DNA of 64,000 nucleotides from Pseudovirgaria hyperparasitica (lineage: Eukaryota; Ascomycota; Dothideomycetes; Acrospermales; Acrospermaceae), in assembly GCF_010093815.1 (NCBI RefSeq), contig NW_022985550.1, positions 1,687,074 through 1,751,073 on the forward strand, written 5' to 3'. Positions 32,504 through 43,438 of the stretch are shown piece after piece (within the stretch, counting starts at the first letter, position 1; each line of letters opens with the position of its first letter). A model generated the notes under the pieces. That model did no database searches. It was given only the letters and a program-made list of their open reading frames with translations, and was not told the origin of the DNA. The position numbers and the translations under genes are program-made.

Positions 32504-34311
32504 ATGCCTGGCTCCTCGAGGTTACCGGTCAGCCTACGAGACACCATCAGCGGCCCAAGAGCATCGGCGCGCAAACAACTACTGGCCCTGAATCTTGACT
32601 TGTGAGCTCTCCCGAGGCGCCCCGCGCATTACAACGTGTTAACGGGGATTACTAGATTGAGGAACATCGTATTCGCTCTATTCCTCCTACGATGGTCGCG
32701 TAAAGCCTTCTATCAGCTCAAGGGCCGCGGTATCGCAGGCTCTTCTGTCGACGCGTACATATCGATCCGGCGCACCTTATATGGCATATTTCTCAGGCTG
32801 CCTGGTGTTCGATCCAAGGTTCAGGCCGGCATCGATCAGTCCATCATTGATCTCGAGAAGAAGCTTATCGCAAGCGGACCAGACACAGAGCGCTTCCTTG
32901 CGCTTCCACAGAATGGATGGACTGGAGAAAAGGTTAGACAAGAGCTGGAAAAGCTTTATGAGATGAAGCATACGAGGTGGGAGGATGGAAGGGTCAGTGG
33001 CGCAGTATATCACGGTGGAGATGATCTTATCAAGTTGCAAACGGAAGCTTTTGGAAAGTTCACTGTCAGCAATCCGATTCATCCAGATGTCTTTCCTGGT
33101 GTGAGAAAGATGGAAGCAGAGATCGTGAGCATAGTATGTGTGATTCAGGGTCAATTCAATAGCAACGTTAACCCTAAGAATAGGTTCTCGGAATCTTCAA
33201 TGCGCCACAGGGCTCTGGTGGGGTGACAACGAGCGGTGGCACTGAGTCTATTCTTATGGCTTGCCTCAGTGCCCGACAGAAAGCATATCATGAGCGCGGA
33301 GTCACTTCGCCGGAGATGATTCTTCCTGATACGGCTCACACTGCATTCCGCAAAGCAGGCGAGTATTTCAAGATCAAGATCCATTTAGTGAAATGCCCTG
33401 CCCCGCATTACAAAGTACACATCCCGTCCGTGTCCCGACTCGTCAACCCGAACACAGTCCTGCTCGTTGGGTCGGCACCCAACTTTCCACACGGGATCAT
33501 CGACGATATCTCGGCCCTGTCGAGGCTTGCAGTCCGCAAGTCAATACCTCTGCATGTCGATTGCTGCCTCGGCAGTTTCCTTGTACCTTTTTTGCAAAAG
33601 GCAGGGTACGAATCGGAACCTTTCGATTTCCGCCTGAAGGGTGTCACCAGTATCAGCTGCGATACCCACAAATACGGTTTTGCACCAAAGGGTAACTCTA
33701 CCGTACTGTACCGAACAGAGAAACTGCGAAGCTACCAATACTTCGTCTCTCCAGACTGGTCAGGGGGTGTCTACGCTTCACCCTCGATTGCGGGATCCCG
33801 CCCTGGAGCACTCATAGCTGGTTGCTGGGCGAGCTTGATGACGCAAGGCGAGAACGGGTATATCGATGCGTGTCACAAGATTGTCGGTGCCACTAAACGC
33901 ATTGAGTCTGCGATTCGCGACGACCCTGCGCTCAGCTCTGATCTCAAGGTTATCGGCCGACCCCTCGTCAGCGTCGTTGCGTTCTCGTCATCGACACTAT
34001 ACATATATGATATCGCAGATGGCATGTCAGCCAAAGGCTGGCACCTGAATGCTTTGCAGGATCCACCAGCCATCCACGTGGCTGTGACGCTACCGATCGT
34101 TGCGGCAGCCGACAAGATGTTGAAGGATCTCGCAGATGTGCTCGAGGAGGAGCGAGAGAAGGATCGGAAGCGGATCGCGGAGGGCAAGGGCCGTAAGGGT
34201 GAGGCGCGAGGGAGTGCCAGTGCTCTGTATGGTGTGGCGGGTAGTCTGCCCAACAAGGGCGTTGTCGTAGAGCTCGCAAAGGGCTTCTTGGACACACTGT
34301 ACAAGGCCTGA
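32504..34311 (+). CDS. DPL1: Sphingosine-1-phosphate lyase
   Basis: Exons 32504-32601, 32656-33133 and 33184-34311 give 567 residues, the family length. The N-terminal part has one membrane helix ([15 protein letters not shown], about residues 34-48) that anchors the enzyme in the ER. The PLP decarboxylase fold shows [43 protein letters not shown] and the cofactor lysine in [13 protein letters not shown]. The YVSPDWSGG-like segment reads [14 protein letters not shown]. The enzyme cleaves sphingoid base phosphates to a fatty aldehyde and phosphoethanolamine, the only exit from the sphingolipid pathway. The first exon was found by joining to the ALFLLRW segment through a GTGAGC-CTAG intron. Confidence 0.94.
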
Positions 34312-34490
34312 AGGAGATGCACGGTATGTGTTACCCACAGACGAAGGAGGCGGTCGTGTACTATATTCTAGTAACCAGAAATAGCACCATCGGAAGAAGC
34401 ACAAATCTATGCATATGATCATCAGAGCCACACTGGCTACAACGCCAATCCGTTCCAACATCATCACCCTTCTACCCTCTCCACATACAA

Positions 34491-35438
34491 TCAAGCTTCC
34501 TCCCCAATCTCCACCTCCCCCTCCCCCTCCCCCTGCCTCCGCACCCCCTCCAACACCCTCCCAGGCCTCGCCATAATCCCCACCGCAACCCCAACCATAG
34601 CCCTCACCCGCTCCCTATTCAACTCCTCCTCCCCCATCACCGCCAACCTCCCCTCCCTCTCCCTCCTCCACTCCACAAACACCCCCTTCTCCACCCCATC
34701 CTCCTCCCCACGAATCGCACATCCACACTCCTCCCACACCCGCAACTGCCGCACAAACCCCTCATTCGGCGTAATCACATCTCTGCTCTCCCGTGCCAGG
34801 TCCAGCGCCGCGGCGTATGTCAGTCCGCGCGACCACATCAGATATGCTACTATGACGGCGCCGCTGCGCGATATGCCTGCGCGGCAGTGCACGAGGACGC
34901 CGTGGATGGGGTTGGGGTCGGGGTCTTTAGTTGTGCTGCTGTCATTTGATTCATCGGTGACGGAGTCGGGGCTGCTTTGATGACGTGCCAGGGCAGAGTG
35001 GATAAACGCACAGCAGTCTGCAAAGTGGCTGAGCAGGTCGGCGAAGGGGTCGTCTGCGACTGGGACGTGTTTGAATGTGCATGTAGCGCGGATGGTGGGC
35101 GAGTAGGGCGGGCGTTCGTGGGGCTCGAGGACGGCGAGGATGTGGGAGATGTGGTGGGTTTCGAGGCAGTCGGTTGTGGCGGAGGAGGAGAATGCGAAGC
35201 GGCTGTGCGGGTTAGAGGGTTTTTTATTCGGGGTTGGGTTTGTGGGGGATAATATTGGTGTACAGGGGAGTTGCTGATGGTGGTTCTTGATATGCATGTT
35301 ATGGTGTGTTTGTTAGTCTTTGAGTACTGACCGTCCGGATATGAAGAGGCCTGGGATGGCTTTGATGGGTGTGATATGGGCGGAGGCCGGACCTGGGTTA
35401 TCGACCCAGTCGGCGTTGAGTAGGATTGGGGTTGTCAT
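34491..35438 (-). CDS. Dual-specificity protein phosphatase
   Basis: Exons 35438-35332 and 35202-34491 give 272 residues. The catalytic signature is HCRAGISRSG (HC-x5-R), preceded by HGVLV and followed by AVIVAYLMWSRGLTYAAAL, the AYLM helix of DSPs. The N-terminal half contains CLETHHISHILAVLEP and a general-acid Asp in VPVADDPFADLL. The insertion of Ser/Asp-rich sequence between the acid loop and the P-loop is longer than in most DSPs. The C-terminus is Arg/Glu-rich. The substrate is unknown; similar fungal proteins resemble Yvh1 and DUSP12, but the zinc-binding C-terminal domain of Yvh1 is absent. The gene is convergent with DPL1, with 179 bases between stops. Confidence 0.85.
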
Positions 35439-35879
35439 GGTGCTGACTATAGGTTAATACAATGTTCGACAGAATCCCAATGTTGAATCTAAAAAGTAGT
35501 ATATCAAGATGTTCAAGATCAGATGAACAGGCTACAGGATTCGAGGGTGCCTTGCGGCTGACCCATGCAGCCACGACCACGTGATATATGTACAATCCAT
35601 TGATTGATGAGTGGCATCCTCCTCATTCTAATTCCAAAAAGTGGAAGCCTTGGGGCAAGCGTCATCATTACCCGACTCTTGCCATGAAGATAGAAATGTA
35701 TGTGACTCCAAGCCAATATTCACGCAGTCCAGATACGGAGTTTCAAGGATTGCTGCAAATGAGGACAAGAGGGTATCACATGAGCTGATCTGAAGAAGAT
35801 GAAAAGAAAGGCCTCAGTCCGTAATGCCAACGTGAGATGCATTCGCTAGAATCGCTTCAATCGTTATGTCGTAAATCAT
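35439..35879. other. Short intergenic region between pseudokinase stop and phosphatase start
   Basis: These 441 bases lie between two minus-strand genes. They hold the promoter of the phosphatase and the 3' end of the pseudokinase. No gene is seen. Confidence 0.45.
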
Positions 35880-37694
35880 TCAAGTTACGGAGGCGAAAGT
35901 CCTCCTGGCGGTCCGGTCATACCATGGTGATGTATTCACCTGCATGCTTGAAGTTCGCACAGTAATGTTCCGTGCTTCCAAATCTATACCGTCTAAGCTT
36001 CTTCGTTTGGATACCTGTCTTGAATCATGCCACTCTTGTACGCGAGGCGCAACGTCACGCACTCTCCATCTCTTCTTTGGATCCTCTGCCATGAGGTCTT
36101 CGACAAACTTGAGCGCATGTCTCTCCGCTGTAGTCGAGTCTTTATTCATGCGTAGTCGATTAAAAAAGTCATTCCTGATAAGATCCATATTCGCATGGAA
36201 GCTAAGACCAGAACCATTTTTCCGGCGCCAGTTGTCAAAGGTATCTAAGGAATAGCCCCTAAGGACAGCTAACATGCAGAGAAATACACAACCGAGTGAA
36301 AATGCATCGGCAAGGCGAGTCGATTTTCTCTCTTGATTCCTGATGACTTCTGGTGCAGCGTACACAAAAGACGGGTCTGCTGCATGTGACTTTGCTGGTG
36401 AGTCTTCTAGCTCGTCTCCAACGCCAAAAACCGAAAGCACCACTCTACTTCCATAGATAAGTATCTTTTGGGGTCTGATACTGCGATGAGTGATCTTCCG
36501 AGGGGGCGAATGAATGAAAGCAACGGCTTGTATGATATCGTTGACCCAGCTCAGAAGTTGGCGAGATGTAGTGGCGTCTGGTATTCGTTGGATGGGGCGC
36601 AGAAAATCATCCAAGTTGCATTGTGCTGGCATCGTGATGAACGCTACTGTAGATCTTTCAGCGTAAGAACACAATATCTTGGCCAAATTCGGATGATCAA
36701 ATCGGTTGAAAGACAAGATCTGTTTTACGAGACTTTCTTGTTGAGTAGGTCGAAGTTCACGGTAGCTCTTGCGAACGTAGACTATACTCTCAGATTCACC
36801 CAGCCATGACACCCGATCAACGACTTGACCAGGGCTTTCCGAGTCCTTGACTATGCCCTGGCTCAAGATAGGAGTTCTCTCATTCTTCTTAAACTCAAAG
36901 TGCTGTCCATTACGCGGTAGCTTCCTGGCCATCACCCGCCATTGCGTCTCAACTATCTTCTTTGGCTTTGCTGCAATTCGTTCCAAGTCTTCTTCCTGGA
37001 AAGGAAGTTGGTCGTCTGTCAACATGTAGAATGAAGCCCTCGGAAAAGCTGCAACATCTTCGCACATCAAAAACAGCAATGCAACGAATGGGTTTCGGCA
37101 GGCCCAATTGTAAGCATTATTCTTACTCTCCTGCGATACGCCAACCCGCACAAGCAGCGACGGATAGTGATGCAAGAAAGACTGCGCCATATGCTTCGTA
37201 ATCACTGTGCGCTCCAGTGATTGCAAGTCGAGCAGGTACGCATTCTGGCGATTCTGACTAGGGGTGGACGATGTAGGATATTCGAAAACCCTCTGGATGG
37301 GCTCCGGACTCGAGACGCCATAGTTTGAATTATTGAAGCCAGCTATCGCATTGTTTGGTCGGAGCGGCTGCGGAGCCTGCACAGGAGTTGTCGAACGACT
37401 CGTGTATTGAGGGGTTCGAGATTCAGGAGTGCCGCCCGAAGGCGACCTCTTTGCAGCCGTGTAAGCAAACCACGGGTTAGACGAGTGCGAGGGCTGAGGA
37501 GATTTGACAGTAGGGGTCGACTGCGGCGTCCACGAAGACATGGGCGACTGAGCATATTGAGTAGGAGTTATGCTACGGCTGGTCGAAGACGTTGATGCAC
37601 TAGACGAGGATTGGGGACGTGGACTTTCTTCCCACCCACCAGAAAGGTCTAGCAGCGACGGCGCTGAATGCAGGTTTGGATACCGGTTAGCCAT
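35880..37694 (-). CDS. Kinase-fold protein with lost catalytic residues (pseudokinase)
   Basis: One exon of 604 residues from the first ATG at 37694 (MANRYPNLHSAPSLLDL). The first 170 residues are Ser/Pro/Thr-rich and disordered. The kinase fold covers about residues 255-560. Its lobe-connecting parts are visible: a lysine in VYVRKSYREL, HPNLAKILCSY, then THRSIRPQKILI at 402-413 where HRD should be (Asp replaced by Ser405) and the conserved Asn is Lys, and VFG at about 422 in place of DFG. APEVI and ADAFSLGCVFL are intact. The loss of the catalytic Asp, the Asn and the DFG Asp suggests no phosphotransfer. It is not PAN3: no CCCH finger and no C-terminal knob are seen. Its partner is unknown. 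Confidence 0.8.
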   Translation of the reverse strand: MANRYPNLHSAPSLLDLSGGWEESPRPQSSSSASTSSTSRSITPTQYAQSPMSSWTPQSTPTVKSPQPSHSSNPWFAYTAAKRSPSGGTPESRTPQYTSRSTTPVQAPQPLRPNNAIAGFNNSNYGVSSPEPIQRVFEYPTSSTPSQNRQNAYLLDLQSLERTVITKHMAQSFLHHYPSLLVRVGVSQESKNNAYNWACRNPFVALLFLMCEDVAAFPRASFYMLTDDQLPFQEEDLERIAAKPKKIVETQWRVMARKLPRNGQHFEFKKNERTPILSQGIVKDSESPGQVVDRVSWLGESESIVYVRKSYRELRPTQQESLVKQILSFNRFDHPNLAKILCSYAERSTVAFITMPAQCNLDDFLRPIQRIPDATTSRQLLSWVNDIIQAVAFIHSPPRKITHRSIRPQKILIYGSRVVLSVFGVGDELEDSPAKSHAADPSFVYAAPEVIRNQERKSTRLADAFSLGCVFLCMLAVLRGYSLDTFDNWRRKNGSGLSFHANMDLIRNDFFNRLRMNKDSTTAERHALKFVEDLMAEDPKKRWRVRDVAPRVQEWHDSRQVSKRRSLDGIDLEARNITVRTSSMQVNTSPWYDRTARRTFASVT

Positions 37695-38100
37695 CTGATC
37701 TAAGCGTGACTGGATTTCCAAGCCCAACAGCAGTTCCAAGCAACAGTGGATGCTTGTGAGAAGAATCGACGCCTGTTCTGCATCTGTTGGACAGGGGTAG
37801 AGCAAGTGTCGATATCAAGTCATGGTATGTTAGATCCAGAAGTTGGCGATCACGTGGACAGATATGCCCTATACTCCAGAGAGTCTGGCACAGATAGCAC
37901 AGAGAAGAGACGATCGAGGAAATAAGAATGGTGGAGGAGACAAGACGATCGTTTGTGCGGCGATCGAGGGGGGTATGGTGGAGGAAGAGATGGCTGCGGG
38001 ATGCAGGTCCGGCGACGATGAACACGACGGAGGAATGAACGGCATCTTCAGTGTTCAGTCGAGGAGAGAGATCAAGCGTCTGATGTGTTGGCACCTAAGA

Positions 38101-38130
38101 GCATGAGCATGAGCGTGAGCATGAGCATGC
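38101..38130. repeat. GCATGA-type hexamer repeat
   Basis: About five imperfect copies of a GCATGA/GCGTGA hexamer lie in a gene-free stretch. It is a simple repeat; no function is implied by the sequence. Confidence 0.7.
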
Positions 38131-39381
38131 AGGCGTTGGTGCATGAAGGTGGTCTTTGTCGTCATTAGGGACGGCGAGGGTGAGCGAGTATGGAGGCAGC
38201 ACGAAGCTCGACCCTGGTGAGTTAGCGGCCGAATTGTACACATGGCAGCTCCAGACTCGCGCTCGCCCTCATCGCATTCTGCTCTCGTTCCCCCATCTGT
38301 CCTGCACCACCGCATCACCATCCTCTATTTTGCTTGTGTTCGGTCCGAATGGGAAACGCGTTCCTGAGCGATGCATCCGCCTTCGATTATTACGGCCCAA
38401 AGGCGACCGACACTATCGCCTCTTACGATGACAGATAGCTAGCGCGGGCATGATAGACCGAGTCGGCTGCCTGGCCCATCTCAGATCCACCAGAGGCCGG
38501 TAGACACATAAGAAAAGAGGAGGACGTTGATATTGGCCTCATACCACGTTCCGAGTCGCTCGTTTCCGCCATCAGCAAACAATATTAGCTGTCAAATCTG
38601 ATCTCTAATATCCGAGAAGTTGGCCTTCTGCAGGCGGATCTGTGGGCCTCGTTGTCGGCCAGCAAGCGCCGGCGGCCAACAGAACCACTGGGGGGCTTCC
38701 TGCGAGTCATGCGATGGGCAATGATAATGATTAAGCCACTCAGTAGGCGTCATGTCTGTGATAACAGCAGCAGCCGTGCTGTAGATACGGTAGGTAGGCG
38801 GTGAGGACGTTCAAAGTATCAGGTTGCGCTGCTTGAGGGACGAATGGTAGGAGAATTGGTAGGAGAATGAAGAGTGAGACAAAAGGTGTCGCCAGGGCTG
38901 TTGGGGCTCATCGCCTGGACGCGTCTGATTGGCTGCAACTGGCCGCCCTATACCATTGTCCAAACCTCCTCCACTTGTTGACTACTCTTAGGCGCTTCAA
39001 CTGTCTCACTCTATTCACATCTTTCTGTAGCGCTGAGGTCTTGATGAGCCTCTTTTCTTTTCTTCAAGCAAAGTGGCGCATGTGGATTCTCCACCGTCAG
39101 CAGCGGGAGCCGCCTTCTATCCTGTTCTGGGATAATCACTCGATCATGCATCACGCTCACAGATCCTTCGTCGCAGTCCCCTGTCATCGCCATTTATGCT
39201 TTCACGACTCTGCGCCAGAGATATTGCCTTCTCTGTGTTTGTAAACTCGTCTGGAACTGTTTCTTGTCTCGGTCGCCTGTCAAGTACCCTCTCTTCATCA
39301 TACTGCTCATCGCTAGGCTGGCACTGGCTGATGTGCTTTGTTGCGTCTCGTCTTTCATGCGGGCCGATTCCCTCTATCTCC

Positions 39382-39411
39382 TCACATTCTCATTCTCATT
39401 CTCATTCTCAG
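39382..39411. repeat. CATTCT-type hexamer repeat
   Basis: Four to five copies of a CATTCT hexamer lie about 180 bases upstream of the membrane-protein start codon, possibly within its 5' leader. Confidence 0.7.
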
Positions 39412-39587
39412 CTTTTCATTTTACATTCTAATCACTCGGCATTTTTGCTGAGCGCCGTTCTTTTCGTGCATCACTGCGCTGCTGTGCAGCTTTGCAGTCG
39501 ATTTCGTTAGCTTCGCCTCTAATTTTTTAACTACACTATTAATTGGTCCAACTCCACAAGCACGGCGCGTACCACCAACAAATCACG

Positions 39588-40697
39588 ATGCGGCTCTGGT
39601 CATCTATTCTCCGTGGCTTGCTGCTTACCTCGCAGGCTGCGCAAGTGTCTACCAGCAGTATACATGAGGCAGGATTCCTCTCTTCCAATTTCCTTCGAAC
39701 TAGAGGCGAGGACATCGAAGCACATCTCCGCCAACATGCAAACGATAGAATCAGGAGCATGCAACGAAGACAGACACCTTCAGCAATCGCAGGAGCTCCA
39801 GGACCTTCACTTAGCCCGGCTTCTGGAGATGCATCCAACTTTGACCTGAACGCGTGGCAAGCGCAGACACAAGCCGCTTGCATGAATTCAATAGCCGCAC
39901 TTAACGGGCAGGCCTCAAACCCAAGTGGCATGGCCGTATGCTACAATCTTCCTTTCCTCGACAACAGTACCGGTGTCTTCCAGGCAGAGTTGCGACTGTA
40001 CAACGTGTCTGCTCCGGTCGATACGTGGAAAGGTGTGACGGAGAACGATATCAGCTTGGAGTTGGCATACACTGGAGCTACAGTTCAAGCTACGAATGAT
40101 ACGTTCGCCAAACGTGACACTACATTGTCATGGCCTCCGGTCCGTGCGAGACTCGTATTGAAGCACGTGGCAACGACGAAGCTCGAGGCCAGACAGGACG
40201 CTTCTAGCACAAAGGAGCTGCAGGTGTTGAACTATGTCGGTCGAGTGAATGCTAACTTGTTGGGCAGTGCCATGTCCAAGTAGGTTTTTACAGCCACTCA
40301 TTCAATCGCGCTGTGTCTGACAATCTATAGTCCTCGACTACAACAGTTCCTCGTACCGACGATCCGTCTGACAGCGACCTCACCAAGTACAAACGAACAG
40401 GTCAACACAGTTCTCTCTTCAAGCGAAGCATCCTTTGTCAACGGAGTCTTCTCCCAAGCAGCCGTGAGTAGCCCAGACTCGGCCGCCCAAGCATCCGCAT
40501 CCGCGGCTGCAGCCATACCCTTCGTGTTACCAGGCGTTACCTTTGGAATCTTCCCTGTCGGCTTCATCATCACCATGTCCTGGACAGTCCTTTTCGTCGC
40601 AGTCGTCGGCTATGGAACCTGGGGCAGATATCAGTTTCGAGAGCATTACCGGAGAAGGGTCAAGAGGGATCAGGCCATCGCGCTCAACAACATATGA
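39588..40697 (+). CDS. Secreted/single-pass membrane protein of unknown function
   Basis: Exons 39588-40279 and 40331-40697 (phase 2) give 352 residues. The N-terminus MRLWSSILRGLLLTSQAAQVST is a likely signal peptide. A Ser/Ala-rich luminal or extracellular part follows, with the sequence LNAWQAQTQAACMNSIAALNGQ and a conserved-looking cysteine pair (about residues 104 and 121), plus NxT/NxS sites such as DNSTG and YNVSA. Near the C-terminus is a strong hydrophobic segment (PVGFIITMSWTVLFVAVVGYGTW, about residues 306-330) and a basic cytosolic tail (YRRRVKRDQ). The topology is therefore type I. I do not recognise the family. The dibasic and RRQ residues near position 63 could be a Kex2-type processing site. 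Confidence 0.75.
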
Positions 40698-41862
40698 TCG
40701 ATTTCCCAGACGATCATCATTTTCAGTATTATCATATATCATATCTGTAGCATTTAGCGATCATAAATCAGTCTTTTTTTTCCCCTTTGAAATCCGCTTC
40801 AAAGTCGTCTTACATGCTGCTACGCTTGAGACCCTGATCCTCTCTCATGACACTGTGCCGATACTTTTCTGAAATCTACGGTCAACTCCTGGTCTCATAC
40901 CACTTCGCACAGATACAGCTTTGTTAAGTATGAGCTGCAAAGTGCAGCAGCTCCGTATGGCTCTGCTCTGTCTTGCTCTAGTACTATCTCCAGAGGAGCA
41001 GCATATCATAACAACCCACACACTTCACCTACAACCACAGCCGTGCTCCATGTCGAAACATACTCTCCTAACTAGTAGATATACACCTTTCTATCTAGTG
41101 TGACAGATCGATGTCCGTGACCCTAGACACCTACACATAATGCTATAGTTGTTACCCATTATACTAAAAAAATGCCAATTCACTTTTCCCAACTATAAAG
41201 CTCACGAAGTTCCACGATCGTCATTATCTATTGGAATTACCTATTCCATTAGATAAGAATACAAAGTAATTGGCTCGTAGGGTTATCATTCATCTAATTC
41301 ACTTTTTCCATAACTATAAAGCGCACGAAGTTCTACCATAGTCATTATCTATTAGAACTACCTATTTCATATAATAAGAGCATAAGGTGATTAGCTAGTA
41401 GGGTTCTTGTTATTTCCTGTTACCTTTCACTTATAGGATTCTACTTTGTTCAAGTAGTATAATAGACACAAAGTATTGTTATTATCATTGTTATCACGTC
41501 ATGTTATGTCATGTCATGTCATATCATGACCAGAAGTAATCTAGTTCACTTCTTTTTTAAACACAGAGCCCCACTTTTTCCCCCGCGAGAATTCGACCAC
41601 GAAGTACCACGACCAAGTCAATCTAAGAATTACCTCTTCTGTTAAGAGGGGGCCCGTGAGGCCAATGGTTGTTGTCAGAGTCGTCGTTCACCACCACTAC
41701 CAACCACCACCACTTTGGCACGGCGGGTCGTCTGAAGATTTATTGGCATAGTGTTTACAAGCACGACGTCAACGTCAACGACTATAGTACAGGGAGTATA
41801 CTGCTAGACTACAAAGCAGCTGCGATGAAGCAAAGCACGAGGACCGCTCAAAAAAAAAGGTT
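40698..41862. other. AT-rich intergenic region with tandem repeat
   Basis: These 1.17 kb lie between convergent genes and are AT-rich compared with the flanks. They include a diverged tandem repeat of about 119 bases (described separately) and a GTCAT pentamer run around 41500-41528. No gene is visible. Confidence 0.5.
41177..41650. repeat. Diverged tandem repeat of about 119 bases (two clear copies and a partial third)
   Basis: Copy A at 41177-41295 and copy B at 41296-41410 share the order AATTCACTTTT, ACTATAAAG, CACGAAGTTC, GTCATTATCTATT, ACCTATT and GTAGGGTT. A weaker third copy of the middle part lies at 41599-41650 (CACGAAGTACCACGA, then GAATTACCTCTTCTGTTAAGAGG). Differences between A and B are mostly transitions plus small shifts. 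I see no terminal inverted repeats, coding sequence or target-site duplication, so it may be a small satellite or a worn non-coding element. Confidence 0.6.
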
Positions 41863-43084
41863 CTATAACATCTTCAAAAGCATCTTGATCAGCTTCACCT
41901 TGTCGTCATCATCATCGTCGTCATCATCGTCGTGATCATGGTGTTTGACCGCTGGACTTTTATGTCTGCAAATAACACGTATCAGCGGAGAGAAAGAAAC
42001 TAGGAGAGCAAAAGTAGCGGTTGCCAAAAACTTACGCGAAGAACAGGATCTTGATGGCAATGGCAAGACCGGCATGCAGGGCAATCACGACGATCAGCAG
42101 TATCTTCGATGTCCGCATGTCCGTTGCGCTGAGCATCGGGTAGAGGTTGCGGAAGAGGAAGAGTGCGGAGACGGCAAAGCCGACGCCGACGAAGACGAAG
42201 TTGAGGACTAGGGAGTGGGGGCAACGCATTAGTATCTGATCTTCCATTGAATAATAACGTGGTTTGGGAGTGAGTTCCAATCTTACTGTCGATGTGCGAC
42301 CACGAGATGAACGCGACGGGTATCCAGATGATGTTCGCATATCCATAGAGAGCCCAACACTCCATCAAGTTCGCCGACTCGCTACCAAACCACTTCAGCG
42401 TCCCGAACAGCGCAACAGGTATCACACTCGTGTATCCGTATATCAGCCCGGCAGCACCTATGTTCTAAGTATCAGTACCAAAACTCGTGTTTCCAAGACT
42501 GTCCTTATTGATTGCCCAAATCACATACCACTCAGCAGTTTGAAATCATAATTGAAATGCACCTTGTCATCGTGCGCCATGTACTTGTTGATCGTGCCGG
42601 AGAGGAACAAGATGACCACCACCGTCGTCGCGATCCAGAACGGACCATACAGATCCGGATTCCCCTCGAGCACATCGAGGAAGTTTGCGCGCGGGAATAC
42701 CGCCGTATAGCAGCGCTTCAGGACTTCATTTGTGTCGACGTCGAAGAACTGTTGGTAGAAGGAGATGCTCCACAGGAAGCGCTTGCCGGTGTTGCGTGAC
42801 GATGGGCCTCCAGGCAGGAAGCTGGAGTTGCCGTCCGGCGCGATCTTGTGACGGTTGGAGGAGGTATCGTCGAAGTCTAGAGGGAACGCTGGTAAGCATG
42901 GAGCGGTACAGAATGAGTACGCTCATCATACTGGAGGAGTGGAACTCAAGAGGGTCCTCTTGCAGGTCGGTATGGCCTAGGTCGCCCTGTATGTCTGTTA
43001 ACGGTTTCGCTTATCTGTCATATGAAAGAGCTTTAATACCTCTGCATCAACGTCAACGACCACATCGTATCCTCGATTCGCCAT
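41863..43084 (-). CDS. Yip1-domain family Golgi/endosome membrane protein (YIPF1/2-like)
   Basis: Six exons (43084-43040, 42986-42932, 42876-42529, 42457-42287, 42207-42036, 41965-41863) give 297 residues. After an acidic N-terminus comes the family block RCYTAVFPRANFLDVLEGNPDLYGPFWIATT, then five hydrophobic segments: TTVVVILFLSG, AAGLIYGYTSVIPVALFG, ALYGYANIIWIPVAFISW, ILNFVFVGVGFAVSALFLF and LLIVVIALHAGLAIAIKILF. ELLGYANI-like YGYANI is typical of Yip1 proteins, which bind Rab GTPases in Golgi and endosomal membranes. The C-terminal tail has His residues and ten consecutive Asp encoded by a GAT/GAC repeat, then KVKLIKMLLKML. The start was chosen as the only ATG that joins in frame to GDLGHTDLQ. 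Confidence 0.85.
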
Positions 43085-43438
43085 CGTGGGACTGTGCGTA
43101 GGAAACTTGGTGCTGGAGAGCTTGACTTGATGCTTGAAGACAGATTGGAGCTAACACAGTTCGGACACCCTGGCTGTAATAACGCACGGACCATTCCACT
43201 CCCATGAGCATGGTTTCACGTCTGGCATCATCACATTGCGTATTCTTGGCTAAATCAACGCAGATAAGACTGATGACACTTGTGATCCTTGCTAAAGAAT
43301 CCACATTTATTTCTAAGCTATCAGGTAACGATCTCCAGCTGTCATCTTCATTTAGGACTATCAGAGTCAATCCAATCGTCGTGCCCTCTACCGCCTTCAG
43401 CAGATCTATGTTATCTCCTGATACATCTATTTCGTTCC
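43085..43438. other. Short intergenic region between glycogen phosphorylase stop and YIPF-like start
   Basis: These 354 bases lie between two minus-strand genes and hold the promoter of the YIPF-like gene. No gene or repeat is seen. Confidence 0.45.

Larger units (their letters stand above)
37695..39587. other. Gene-poor 1.9 kb region with hexamer repeats
   Basis: The region separates two divergent genes and has no frame with family features. It contains a GCATGA-type hexamer repeat at 38101-38130 and a CATTCT-type repeat at 39382-39411. The part before 39588 is T/C-rich and fits a long leader and promoter for the membrane-protein gene. Confidence 0.4.
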
